Positions 36,168-47,635 of a DNA stretch of 64,000 bases are shown here, piece by piece. The notes under the pieces are model-generated. The model did no database searches, was not told the origin of the DNA, and saw only the letters and a program-made list of their open reading frames with translations. Origin of the DNA: Rallus limicola (lineage: Eukaryota > Chordata > Aves > Gruiformes > Rallidae); contig JAKCOZ010000009.1 of NCBI GenBank assembly GCA_022605955.1, positions 1,364,001 through 1,428,000 of the forward strand, written 5' to 3'. A program made the position numbers and the translations under genes. Position 1 is the first letter of the stretch; every line of letters begins with the position of its first letter.

Positions 36168-36392
36168 TCAAGGAATGCCAGGTTGGAAGGGACCTCAAGA
36201 TTCATCTGGCCCAGCCTTTCTTGGTGAAAGCACAACCTAGACAAGATGGTCCAGCACCCTGTCCAACCGAATCTTTCAAGTATTGTGTTGGGGAATTTGC
36301 CACTTCCCTGCAGAGGTGATTCCAGTTCTCATTGGGATTTCACTTTTTTCTCTTGTGTCCAATTGGAGTAACTTCACACTTCCCATCACCCG
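36168..36392 (-). mobile_element. CR1 LINE 3' region, antisense, old
   Basis: The minus strand carries the CR1 3' UTR. On the plus strand it reads 'ggttggaagggacctcaag', 'gacaagatggtccagcaccc', 'tgttggggaatttgccactt' and 'cttgtgtccaattggagtaa'. The terminal octamer tail is degraded at the 36168 side. It is diverged, consistent with an older CR1 family. It abuts an LTR piece at its 5' (right-hand) end. Confidence 0.85.
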
Positions 36393-36394
36393 CG

Positions 36395-36621
36395 TCTGGT
36401 GTCACTGGGGGTGCAGGGCAGGCCAGCAGTTAGAGAGTTTTCTGTCCTTTATTCCATGTTGAGTCTATTCTGCCCATGACACTGATTATGGAATGATCTC
36501 TCCCTGGCCTTATCTCCACTCCTGAGCCTCTCAATATCTATTTTCTCCCCTGTTCAGCTGAAAAGGGGAGTGATAGAGTGGCTTTGGTGGGTGTCTGGCC
36601 TCCAGCCAGGGTCAAACCACA
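36395..36621 (+). mobile_element. ERVL-like LTR 3' half, sense
   Basis: It carries 'tgttgagtctattctgccca', 'gaatgatctctccctggcc', 'ttttctcccctgttcagctg' and 'gtggctttggtgggtgtctg', and ends with 'ccagccagggtcaaaccaca'. This is the U5-side end of an avian ERVL-like LTR related to, but not the same subfamily as, the copies at 24.6 and 27.5 kb. The 5' half is missing at the junction with the CR1 fragment. Confidence 0.75.
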
Positions 36622-39600
36622 TAGGAAAGTTCACAGCACTGGGAAAACCTCTCCAAGCTGATGTACAGCAGAGTGTAAGCCTTGGTATTACCATATTTCC
36701 TTTAGAAATTACACCTTTTAATCACGTCATAGTATCAGAACATTTCTGAGCAAACTCATACAAGAATAATTTCTGCAGGCCTGATACCCCATGGCAAACA
36801 GGCATGTCTTTCACACTGTTGAAAGCAAGTCATTACCTAACTCAATCTGGATTGGGCTGCATGCAAAAGCATCAGGGATGAGGAGCTGAGGGCTTGCCTA
36901 TGGAAGGGATGCTGGAATAGACATCCCTGTGGGTTCCTTTCTCCTTCTTACAACCTATCCTTTTACTAGCTTTCAGGTCTTTTTCACATAACTTACAGTT
37001 GTAAATGTGAAAGCAAAGTAATAATGATTTCAGTCAGGTGCCAAGAGAACAACAAAATGCTGGTTCTTAAAACCTGAGGAAGAGTGTGAAGTAGTTAAAA
37101 TGATAGAGAGAGGTCAGGTGCAAAGAGATCCTGGTTCTTTCTGTCACAGGGTTAGTATGTGGGAATATGCAAGGCATATATAAAGGGATATTTCATTGGG
37201 GACTGAGTGATTTATAGCTGGGGAACAAAGATAAGGTGTTTTACCAAGAGGGTCTGCACTCATTTTTTTTTTCAAGAAAGGACAATTCCAATGCTCTTCT
37301 GCATTGTAACACTAGATGTAAGAAATAATGACTTGCTGGAACTCAGTAGGCTTCCATGATTGTAAAATTTGTGCTACAGACAGAAGCAGACCCTGAAAAT
37401 CCTTTCACAAATGTAATAAATGTGGCAAGAACTTTGAGATGTGGAAGCAAAATTGAACTCTCGTCTTCTTCAATATTTAATTTCTCCTAAAACAGTTTAC
37501 AAAATAGCCCAAACTTTACATTTCATTGTCGCTGTCATCTGAAAGTCTTTGCCAGATGAGATTAAATCCCTGCCTGCATTAAAAGAGACATTTCTGTAAC
37601 ACATCACAGGGGGAGGTGAGAGTCAGGACAAAAGGTGAGGCCTGAAAGGCAGCCTCAGCCACTGGCAAGTTTTGTGGGGTGGGTTGTTTTTTTCCCTCTT
37701 AAGAAAGTACTAACCTTTCTAAATGTGAAATATATGAGGACTTCGTGCCCTTAACAAATGAATGAGTATGAAAGAGAGAAATGGAAACCAGGCCTGGGGG
37801 AAAGTTTGATCCCTGGTTCTTAATAGATACACAGAATGCAGTGCCAGTATAATCAGACTGAGTCTGTTGGAGAAGAGAGATGTGTGGCACACCAATTACC
37901 GACAGCAGGGAAAATTGAAAGAAATTACATTCAGGGGAGTGTGAAATGTGAAAGTCAAGGAAATAAATTAGATGTTGTATGACCTCTAGTGTAATATGTG
38001 GAGAACTAATACATTTAACCTAGTTGTAATCATGTCATAGCCAGACTGCATTAGGAACTTTTCCATTTAAATTTTCCTCTCTGTGGCTCTGTGCTCAACT
38101 TTGCGAGATGGAAAATAACACAGCAACACAGGCAGCACCAGAGCTGGTGCTGGGAAGGGGGAAGCTGCACCAAGCTGTGCAGCACGAGGGAGCTGAGCTC
38201 GGATCATGCAGCACTCCAAGCTGATGGCATGAAGTGTTCGGGTCACTGGAGGTTTCCTTCAAGAAGAAAAAAGACAACATATCTGCTGCAGACTATGGGA
38301 TATTGTAACAGCCAGTAGACTAATGTATCTAGAGTAAAAAAAGAGCTTTGCTAGTACCAGAAAAGGGGAAGGAGTGGTTTAAATTGCTTGAAGATGTGAT
38401 TGGGGATCCTTAAGTATAATGAGACTTCTTTAGAGAAAGCATGGATTTTGGCTGTCACCTGTCTGAGAGAAGGCTCTAAGAATGGTAAAAGCTCTGACTG
38501 TAGAGAAGAAAAAATACTTTGGGAAGCATCTGATGATGTGATCACACTGAAGCTCTGAATGTCTCAAAGTCTGCCTGATGCCTGATTTAAGTATTTCAAG
38601 ACAGTTTATCTCCATTGCTTTTTCTCCTAAGGATCACAGGCTGGGAAAACAGTGTCTTCCTTTTTGCCAAAAAGCTTTTATTTCTTCTTGTCTCCATTAT
38701 AAACAACTGCCATTCTTTAATTTTTTTCCTCTTGATTTCTGCAAATCAGTCTCCTTTTCCCCCATTTGATCCATGTGCCTAATATAGCTAAGATGATGCA
38801 GAAATGGCTTTCAGTGGATATTAAATCCATTTCTTAAGTCCCCACCATGAGTTCACCTGAAGCAGAATCTGCCTGCCTTGAAAAGCCACGAAAGACAACA
38901 AAGATTGTAAAGAGGATTAATTTGTAAAGCTAGCTCATGGAGGTGGCATGGGCATTGTGAGGGATGATAAAAGATGCCCTGTCCTGTGGTGCTGTGACAA
39001 TGCACCAGAGCTCGTCTTTTGTTCACAGAGACCTCCATCACAAACAGAAACAAAGGCTTTGCTCATGCAGGACAGTTGTGAAGGTGGGTGGGACAGCCCA
39101 GTTGTCCCATAACTTATTTGTGTCACTAATTAGCTTAGTTAACAGACTGGATACAATGGAATGGACAGACTGGATACAGGCACTTCAAAGGTTTTACTAT
39201 GTTAGTGGTGGTGGTTGATTGTTCTGGATATATCTGGCTCAAAAATGAAATTTTAAGGACCTGTACATTTCAGAAAGGCTGGCAGCAATGACTGTGATGC
39301 AGCTCAGGGCTGATTAATTAGAGCTCCAACACTGCTAACCTAGACCTTACTAAGAGACTTTCTCTGCCCTTAACAAGTCTGAGCAGCCTGGCTTTACTGG
39401 CTTGGACTAAACTAAACTTTGCTCAAACATGCTTAAAACAGGTAAAAAGGCAATGTTTCCTGGCCTCATAATTCTTCCATCAGAACAATATTTTTTTCTG
39501 ACAGAGGAAATATAATTTTACTAAGCACATTATGCATAATTTGGAAGTAAATGCTATCTAAAACATACCACAAAGCCACACACTATATTCAAAGGATTTC

Positions 39601-39676
39601 CAGTCACTTTGGTTTGAAAATCTGCTTGCATTATTTGGATGTTAACACATCCTTGCATTTTTTACATCGAGAGATA
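36622..39676. other. Non-genic single-copy sequence
   Basis: About 3 kb with no gene or mobile element recognised. It contains a short direct repeat at 39142-39178. Confidence 0.5.
39142..39178. repeat. Two-copy direct repeat, 23-bp spacing
   Basis: The 14-mer 'acagactggataca' occurs at 39142 and again at 39165, a small local tandem duplication. Confidence 0.85.
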
Positions 39677-39870
39677 AGTGAGGGTGAGGGAGCCCTGGGA
39701 CAGGCTGCCCAGGGGGTGTGGAGTCTCCTTCTCTGGAGAGATTCCAGCCCTGTCTGGACGCCACCCTGTGCAATATGAGCTGGGGAGCTGCTTTGGCAGG
39801 GGGTTGGACCTGATGATCTCTCCAGGTCCCTTCCAACCCCTGTGATTCTGTGACTCTGTGATTCTATGAT
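39677..39870 (+). mobile_element. CR1 LINE 3' end, 5'-truncated, complete tail
   Basis: Sense CR1 3' UTR of the same young subfamily as at 1.2 and 56.3 kb: 'gtgagggtgagggagccctg', 'agtctccttctctggagaga' and 'tgcaatatgagctgggga'. 'ggtcccttccaacccctg' is followed by a tail of four octamer-like units (ATTCTGTG, ACTCTGTG, ATTCTATG). About 194 bp with no coding capacity. Confidence 0.94.
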
Positions 39871-41494
39871 CCATTCTCAAATCTACCTAATTTTATACCA
39901 TTTATGTTGATGCCATGCAGTAAGTTTTCTCCATGTACTCTTCTGCACAAACCTATCCTGTCTTGCCAGAGAAACACAACTAGAAAATCCAGATTATATA
40001 CCCAGCATATCTGTACTCAACCTCATTTGGAGAAATTCAGCCAGTGCATGATCTTACATACTGATGTACAGGCTTTACAGGTTTCACACACTCAGCTGAT
40101 AAATTCTTCAGCTTTCAAAAGACCTATGGATAAAATCAAAATGTTTTTCTTGTGAAGACCATGGCAACACTGTTTTAACTAAAGCAGCACTGCAGAAATG
40201 TAAATCCATCAGAGAAAATAAATAAATGGGCATGGGAAAAGAAAGAGAAGCAAGCAAGTAAAAGCTACAGAGGGCTGGAATATAAAATATGGCTGAGACA
40301 TCAGACACTATAATTTCACTGCAGCCTAAAAATGGAGGACATTGAGCTTCATGTGGTAAGAGGAGGCTGTTTAAAAGAGCACGGGAGGAGCTAGAAGCAC
40401 ACAGGGCTATTTTTCTTTTTATGCCATCATCTCCGGTCATTTAAATCCAAATTCTGTGACCACTAAGCCTTCTCATAAAGGCAATCTGAGAGCCTGAAAT
40501 TGTTTCCAGAATGCATGATTAAACTGTCATCTGGACCCAGGCTCACGTGGAAGTAGACAAGAGTAAAACCTGGAATAGAGCATTTGGCTTTTTCACTTCT
40601 ACAGAAGGCAAGATTTCAAGCATCTTGTGAAGTTCAGGTAATTCCTGTATATGATAGGCTTTTTTTTTTTTTTCAGAAATAAACTTGATTATTAAAATGT
40701 TGACTATATCACTATATCATTCTAACAATGTCTGTTTCTAACTTTTGCATTAAATTTGGGGAAAATCTGCTTTTTAACATGCATAAACAGGAGGTCAGTG
40801 CTGCTAATGAATAACTGTTTTTTTCATCCACTGCAAAAGAAAGAGGATGTTTAGAAGCACCAGCTGCTGTCCCCAAAACTGTTTGTTGGGAACACCCCAT
40901 GCTGTGTGAGGCATGTAATAGGGACCCTAGGAAGAGAAATAGCCTTTGGAGGGGTTGATAATTAGTCTGACAGGCCGCTTGGTATCCAGTGGCGAAAGCA
41001 AACTTCACCAATTAATCAGTGTGACATCCAGAGGTCATCCACTGGCTCTTCATGCATCTTTGGCTCTCTGCACATGAAGGTGAAAAGACTCATGATGCAG
41101 TTGGATATCATGGCTTCCTCCTCAGTGCTGGCCTCCCTGGAGCACGCCGCTGCAGGGCTGTCAGTTGCTGTGACCCGAACTGAAGATCAGGCTGAAGGTG
41201 CTGCTGCCTGTGTCAGCTCTGCTTCCTACCAGAGGAAATGCCTGCACTCTGCAGGTCAGCATTTCATCAGCAAGCACAACCTTCTTCAGACAGCCCCAGA
41301 GCTCAGTGTCTAAGGAATGGAAGTGAAAGGGCACAGAGAAAGGACCCGAGCCCGAGACACGTTTGCATGGAGAGGTGGGAGACCCGTGCGTACCTGTACT
41401 GCTCCTTTTTTAGGTTCACCAGCAGCTTCCCTGTAACACAGAGCTGCACCGTGCTGATTTCTCCACGCCCAGGCAGGACCACCTCCATCTATTC
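39871..41494. other. Non-genic single-copy sequence
   Basis: No gene recognised. The T14 run near 40661-40674 is the only clear low-complexity element. Overlapping frames at 41.07-41.58 kb reflect local GC content. Confidence 0.45.
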
Positions 41495-41585
41495 CTACTG
41501 TGGGACTTTGGCTTTGCCCTTGCTGAGTTCAGTGAGATCCCTCTCAGCCCATTCCTCCAGCCTGTCCAGGGACATGAAATAGTTA
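41495..41585 (-). mobile_element. Short CR1 ORF2 (reverse transcriptase) fragment, antisense
   Basis: On the minus strand the sequence translates to 'SLDRLEEWAERDLTELSKGK'. This matches the CR1 ORF2 segment 'DLDRLEKWAE...KGK' that lies just after the catalytic FADD-type motif of the RT. The FADD motif is not preserved upstream, and the next residues decay after 'AKVPQ'. It is a small relic without the 3' UTR. Confidence 0.6.
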
Positions 41586-43439
41586 AGTGAATGGCTGTTG
41601 CAGATGTGGTGTTGCTGCTCCCAACTCCTTAGATAACGTTGATCCAAAGATGCTTCCAGTGAGCTGCAGACCAGAATTTTCCAAAGCTTATAAGCAGAGC
41701 AAATTAAGTTCATTACTTCAGGAGAGTCAGCAATTTGCTCATAGAAATATGGGGAACAGTAAGAAATTCAGCTCTTTGAGCCCATTGTTACCACTGTCAC
41801 AAGTAGCAAAGTTGAGCTGTTAAATGGTGTGTTTGAAGGCAATGCTGGGGAGAGCATGCTTCTGTGACACTTCATGACATCTTCTGGTATCAGATGTAAT
41901 ACAGCAGCACTGTCTCCAGGGAAAGGTCTAGATGCTGCTGTGGATACTCAGCTTATAAGAACTTATTTTCATAGCTACCTGCAAGGTCTCCAAGACACGT
42001 GAAAGAGCGGTGGCCACACCTCAGATCCACATCCACAGTCATGCTGGCTGGATGCTACCATACTAGAAGCCCTATAAAAAGCTATGGACAAGAGTTTTTG
42101 TGAACTGTAGTGAGAGTAGACATGAGAGCAGTGAAGTGACATTAAGATTACAAAGTTCCACACCAAAAATGTTTAAATGGCAGAAATATGTAAAAATATG
42201 TAAAACATACTTCACATTCACTGTGACTCTACCTCATCCCTTGTTTTCCTTAATTAAGGAAGCTGAGTTTGAAGTTGGAGCATGTGAAGACAGAAGCTTT
42301 GCATGGGCACATTCTCTTCAGAAGAATTGAAATTTGTCAACTGATCTTTTTTTATCAGAGAGCCATGCATGTCCTGTCAAATGGGCTGGTATGAAGACAA
42401 AAATTAAAGTTTATAGATGTTTATCTGATTTCTGTTAATTTACCAACTGCCAATGAAAACAATAAACCAGTTCTTCTATTTAGAACTTTCTCATCTTTTT
42501 GAAGTCAGGTAACAGGGACCATTCCCTGTAATACAGATTGCAGGGCTGGAGGTGGGGAGGGAGGTGGAGGGAGAAAAAAGGAAATAATTATAGTTTGGGC
42601 ATGTCTAGTTGCTTTTACATTAGGCTGCAGGATACTGAGCAGCTTAATCTCTAAGGTGATGAAGTTAAGGAAAGCAACTGACGCAGTGAGTAAGTGGAGA
42701 CAACATGTGGTGGGGAGCACTGAGGGTTTCTGATTTTTCAGTTTAAGAGAGGATAAGAAAAACAATTTGAAGGAAATAAGGCATTCTGAGTTTGAAGAAA
42801 GAGGGTGGAATACCCTCAAGTGAGAGAGCTCCCAATCAGAGACTTGATCCTTCAGGACTACCTTACCACAGGTTTGATGTAGTGCACAAGAGCTACAGAG
42901 GAACTAATAGGGGAACTATTCTCCTTACATCAAGGTTCTTCTTTTATCTGTCATCAGCATATGGACAATATTTAGATACTTACCTACCCTCTTTCTTTTC
43001 CCCAGGGAGACTGAATATTGTTGAGCAGCAGTTGTGGGGTTTTTTTTTAATCCTATGAATAACAATAACTACCACATTAACAAAGACTTGCTTTGCCTGC
43101 TTATTACTGTGCTGATATGTAAGTGGCAAGAACTTGGCTTCACATGATCATTTTAATCTTTTATTCAACATTCTGAGATAACCACAAGGTGCAATTTCTG
43201 GAAGGGTTTTTTGGGTTCTTCCCCCCTGCCAGTTCTGTCCCTGATAAACTGGTAGGACTGAATGCAGTTAAAATTCTAGAGTGAACTGGGACTATATTAT
43301 TATAAAATTATTATGAACTTTACAGTCCTCTAGTTATGACTGTCTTCTGGCTATCTCAGCACTTCTTATTTGCTGTTTTACCCAACTAGTTTGACTTGTG
43401 GTAGGGTTTTAACTAGTACATAAAACTAGTACACAAACT
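41586..43439. other. Non-genic single-copy sequence
   Basis: No gene recognised. A purine-rich GGTGGGGAGGGAGG stretch lies near 42548-42570. A minus-strand AG|GTAAGTA donor-like site near 42983 is not supported by an exon. Confidence 0.45.
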
Positions 43440-43663
43440 GAAACACAGGAAATTCCATGTAAACTTCAAAGTTCTTTAGTGTGAGTGTGATCAAATGCTG
43501 GAAGGTGTTGGACAGAAGGGTTATGGAGTCTCCATCCTTGGGGATAAGCAGCTGGAAACAGTCTTGGGCAATTTTCTCTCACTGGCCCTGTTTAAACAGA
43601 AGAATTGGGCTAGGTGATCTTCAGAGGTTCCTTCCAACCTCAGTTATTCTGTTATTTTGTTAG
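43440..43663 (+). mobile_element. CR1 LINE 3' region, old copy
   Basis: Sense CR1: 'gaaacacaggaaattccatg', 'gtgtgatcaaatgctggaag', 'ggagtctccatccttgggga' and 'aggtgatcttcagaggttcc'. 'ttccaacctcagttattctg' is followed by a short TTATTTTG tail. It is more diverged than the other copies and so represents an earlier wave of insertion. Confidence 0.88.
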
Positions 43664-44208
43664 AAATGTCAGATCTTAGAAGATCTGAGTACTGGGTATT
43701 TCTTCCAAGAAATCCCAAGGTCTACGTTAACCTGACATAGCTTCAGGCAGTTCAGATAAAAGCCTAGATTCTGCACTTAATATCAGCACAGAGAGGAGGA
43801 CACCCAGAAGAAAGATGCAATCTGTTTTAGCATAAGGAAATCAAAACAAGGGCAGGTACACCGAAAGCACAAGCAGTTTTGGAATAGCTATTGTTTTTTA
43901 AATAATACCGGGAAAATTTGCTTCTCATAAGACCAAAGAATGAGGTTTTGCTCTCTTACCCCTACTTTGAAGGAAGATGGGTAAATCTCTTTATATTTCC
44001 ATCTGCCCTGAATGCTTTCCTGTTCAGGCTGTAGAGCTGTGTCTTTAATGGGCACACGGATGCGAGCTATGTATCATGGCAACATCACAAGCAGTATATA
44101 TCGCTCCCCAATGCTTCTCTGCATTGCAAAATGTGCCATTTAATTGGCAACACATATCAAACATTCTGGTCATGGCAAAGGCAGGATTCCTGACTAATTC
44201 AAGTCCAT
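43664..44208. other. Non-genic sequence, possibly conserved at right end
   Basis: No gene. The segment 44040-44240 is repeat-free, with 'atgtatcatggcaacatc' and 'catttaattggcaacac' words that resemble conserved regulatory DNA. Confidence 0.35.
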
Positions 44209-44478
44209 GTGCAAGCTTTGTTATGCATAAGTCATAGAAGGGTGATGTTGGCTTATGCAAAGTTGTATCTTGACAAAAGGTTAAAAGATGGCTTTTTGAA
44301 AGAGTTCTTCAAAGCCCTCGAGGAGAGAGCTATAGGATTGACAGAGGGGATATATATATCAACTTTTTTAGGCTATTGTGATACCACCAGGTTTTTATAC
44401 AAGACAGGTGTGAAGGATAAAATTAGTCAATTACTGAAAAATAATGAGCAATGCAAAGATGACTTGTCTGTGTTATAG
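44209..44478 (+). other. Unassigned plus-strand open frame
   Basis: An 89-codon frame beginning at a GTG, with mixed, protein-like composition ('KLYLDKRLKDGFLKEFFKAL' and a charged C-terminal end) and a TAG stop. It has no ATG start and no splice signals. I recognise no family. It may be a diverged relic of a coding sequence or simply a chance frame in AT-rich DNA. Confidence 0.15.
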
Positions 44479-46029
44479 CCCACAGCTGCTGTTGCACATC
44501 TTGGAAAATAACTATCTCAATTATCAGCTTGGCACAAAGAATAATGTTTGTGAGTCATAATTAAAGCAAGTTGTTTGAACTGATTTTGCTGTGCTTTATG
44601 ACCAGTAACCTGCAGGTGAACACGAAGTTTCACTTTTAAGACCTGCTTCATAATTTAGACCAGATTAACATTTAACATGCTCCTCATGCTCCTTTGTGCA
44701 TTTAGCAGAGACCTGGCTGCCTTGTTCCAATGAACAGAAAAAAATGCATGAAAAAAGAATCCTTCAATTTGAAGGGGATATTTTTAGAGGCCCCTCATTC
44801 TGTCATATTTATTCATGCTACTTTCTTACTGCATTCACAGCTTTTAAAAGTTTTTTTGAGCTACTTCACTGTATTTGTCTAATTACCTCCTTTCTTTTCT
44901 GGAACTAGCAATATAAAACATACTCCAAGCACTGGAATGAAGTCATTAATCAAATTGCAAATTTAACTGTCAGCAAGAGCAACAAAAATTGGCAGGAATA
45001 GATGGTGGGTGGTATGAAAGTGTTTCTGGCAAAACTTGACTTGTGGTGTTTTGCAAACAAGTCACTACTTCATGTGATTATTGTTACCATTCCTCATCTC
45101 TCAGGTATCTGGGTAGGAACAAATAGGAGAAGCTTGTGTCAACTGCCAGCACTGCCCAGGCATGGGAAGCTTGTTCAGGGCTGGCAGCGTGGTTCCTGAC
45201 ACCCCATGCAATGTTGGCAGAAGCTCAGAGCACACACTAAAATTAGAGCAGAGCCCTGCCACTTCCAAAAAGACCTCCCCCAAACTACAACTGCATGGGT
45301 TAGCCTCCTCGCTCTCCAAACTGGCACCTGCAGCTCAGGTTTCTACACCTCTGATGACGTGCAGAGCTCTGCAAAGGTGGGTGTACGACACCCAAGAGCT
45401 GATGTTGGCTGTGTTTGTTTTTAACAATTGCTTAAGACATTGTTAACTTTGAATACACATGCAATTCTGCTTCCTTCAGGTTTCCTAGCAGGCAGCGTCC
45501 ACAGCGCAAGGGCAGGGAGTTCCAGTTCTTGAGCCACACAGCCAACGACACCTACAGCTTCCCCTGGCATTGTGCAGATCATAAGCTGACCATCATGGGC
45601 TGAGACAGTGATTCTGTCACTGAGAAGTATTAACAGGAATGTTTTTTTTCTATTAGTTTATATTTCTATCTATATATCTATAAATTAATTTAAAATATCT
45701 TTGAAGCTTTTTACATTTCAGCCAAATTGGAGTGAAAATGGGCAGTAAGCTTAAGAGTTTCAGGGAAGTGAGACAAGCAAATATATGGAAAGATTCTTAG
45801 AAAAAAACAGGTTAAAGGTTAACATTTTGATCCCCACATTTTGTATATAATCCACCACAGCAAATATTTTTAATTTTTACCGTGTTCCTCTTACTTCTGA
45901 GAAATTCTCACTCTTCCAGCCTTGTGTAGGATAATGTCCTTTCCTTCCTACCTAAAACTGGAAGTCTGCATATTGTTTAGCTTTCTGGTGGCAAGTTGCC
46001 TGTAAAAAAAACACAGAAGGCCAAGGAGA
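44479..46029. other. Non-genic single-copy sequence
   Basis: No gene, RNA or mobile element recognised. Confidence 0.5.
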
Positions 46030-46285
46030 TTAATCCTTGATATTTAGATACCTCAGCAATCCACCCAAATACGGTGCTCTGAACTCAATATATTGTGTAA
46101 TACATGTAATACATGTGCCTAACTCAGTGCTAGTGCGTTCATCCTTTGGGAGTGGCACATTATCAGTCTTGTTTAGATTGGCTGGTCTTTGCATGCACAT
46201 TATCCATTCGAAGCATGTCATTCACAATTCCTGTCAGATATCTGATATCATCAATTAATGGCCATGAACGTGCTTGAAACAGAAG
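46030..46285. promoter_or_regulatory. Candidate conserved non-coding element
   Basis: Repeat-free block with 'atcatcaattaatggccatg' near its end, a tandem 'taatacatg' pair at about 46098-46116, and 'ttgtttagattggctgg' in the middle. It lacks convincing coding frames. The enhancer-like texture is the only evidence. Confidence 0.22.
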
Positions 46286-47606
46286 CGCTGGGTATAATTT
46301 TCCATCTACTAAGGAAATTAGAATTACATGATAGCATGTCTGACTCCTCTAATGATTTTTAATCTAGTTTAGCCTTAACTGAATTTAAGAAAATTTTCAG
46401 AAGATGAAGGTCTAGCAGAGTTCTGGATTCCCTCTACTGCCGCTTGGGAAGCAGGCTGGTGGAAGATCTAAGCTCTGCTTTTGTTCTGATCGCAACATTT
46501 ATTGCTGAAATATTGTCAAGTGGTAAGATATTTCCCAAAACAAGCCCTAGCTCTCCAGCAAGACTGAATCAGGGAGGACTTGGGTTTCTGGTGGGAGAGT
46601 AGGAGAGAAGAAAGAGTGAAAGAAAAAGAGATATTACCACTTGGAAAGCATCCCTCCAAAATACACACATTTATTGTCCAAAAGATTGAACAGCAGGCTG
46701 ATCCCTGGCTGTGTCATGACACTGTTATGCATCAGTGTTATGAAAGATTCAAGTTATGTTGCCTGTCACTATTCCTCAGTGTCTTTGATGCTGGATTGCT
46801 TTAGAGTAAAAATAAAAGTAGCAGACGGGGACTCAAAGGGCTGTTGTCTGTATAAAGACCTGTTTTCAAGCTGAAGCAGCACTAGCAGATTCATGGCTTG
46901 ATTCCCCCTTTGAACCAAGGAAAGCAGGAGTACTGTTTCAAAAAGATATCAAGTGCTTGTTTCCCCTGAGCAGCACGATGATTTTGGTGTTCAGAGAATA
47001 ACTTGAATCACGTTATTTGAATGAGGTGAGAAGTGGTGCTATGTAATTGAAAGATGGTGGATAGAGTGCCTACAGACAAGCACAGATCAAAGACAGCATC
47101 CCATCCCTACAGGTGGTGATCAGAGGGTAGAAAGCACGGTGGCAAAGCGGGATGAAGTGGCTAGTGTGACCCACAGCAGGTATTATCTACGTGTCATAGG
47201 GTGCTAGGACTTGGGTATGCTGGGGAACAGGGAGCCAGTCTTTCCTTTGCAGTGCTGGAAGGTGACACCATGGCTGTGCAGGAATTGGTACCACCCACAC
47301 ATGAGCTAATGTGCACAAGGGGGCTTGACACAGGGTGATTGCACTGGCAGCCTGCTCTGCTTGTGTGTCTGAGGGGAGGCTGTCCCTACCTCATCCTGTC
47401 TGTGGCTTTTGTCCTTAGGGGCCTACCAGGTTTCCTCCATTGCCTAAGGTAATAACTACACAGGAAGAAAAGTGGATGGCTGGAAAGGAAGGCTGCAAGG
47501 GAATTGAGATCTGCTCACACACAGGGTAAGAATGAGACCAGAGAGGGCAGAAGAACTCGCCCACTGAGCTTGCTAAAGGACCAAGGGAACGGGGAAGGTG
47601 TGCATG
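46286..47606. other. Non-genic single-copy sequence
   Basis: No gene recognised. The 46580-46874 frames have no domain. Confidence 0.5.
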
Positions 47607-47635
47607 CAGTAATCGGTCTGGCAAACCGATTACTG
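47607..47635. repeat. Perfect 11-bp inverted repeat (hairpin)
   Basis: 'cagtaatcggt' at 47607-47617 is followed by a 7-nt loop and its exact reverse complement 'accgattactg' at 47625-47635. It could form a stem-loop in DNA or RNA or serve as a dimeric protein site. No T-run follows, and no adjacent gene is known. Confidence 0.9.
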
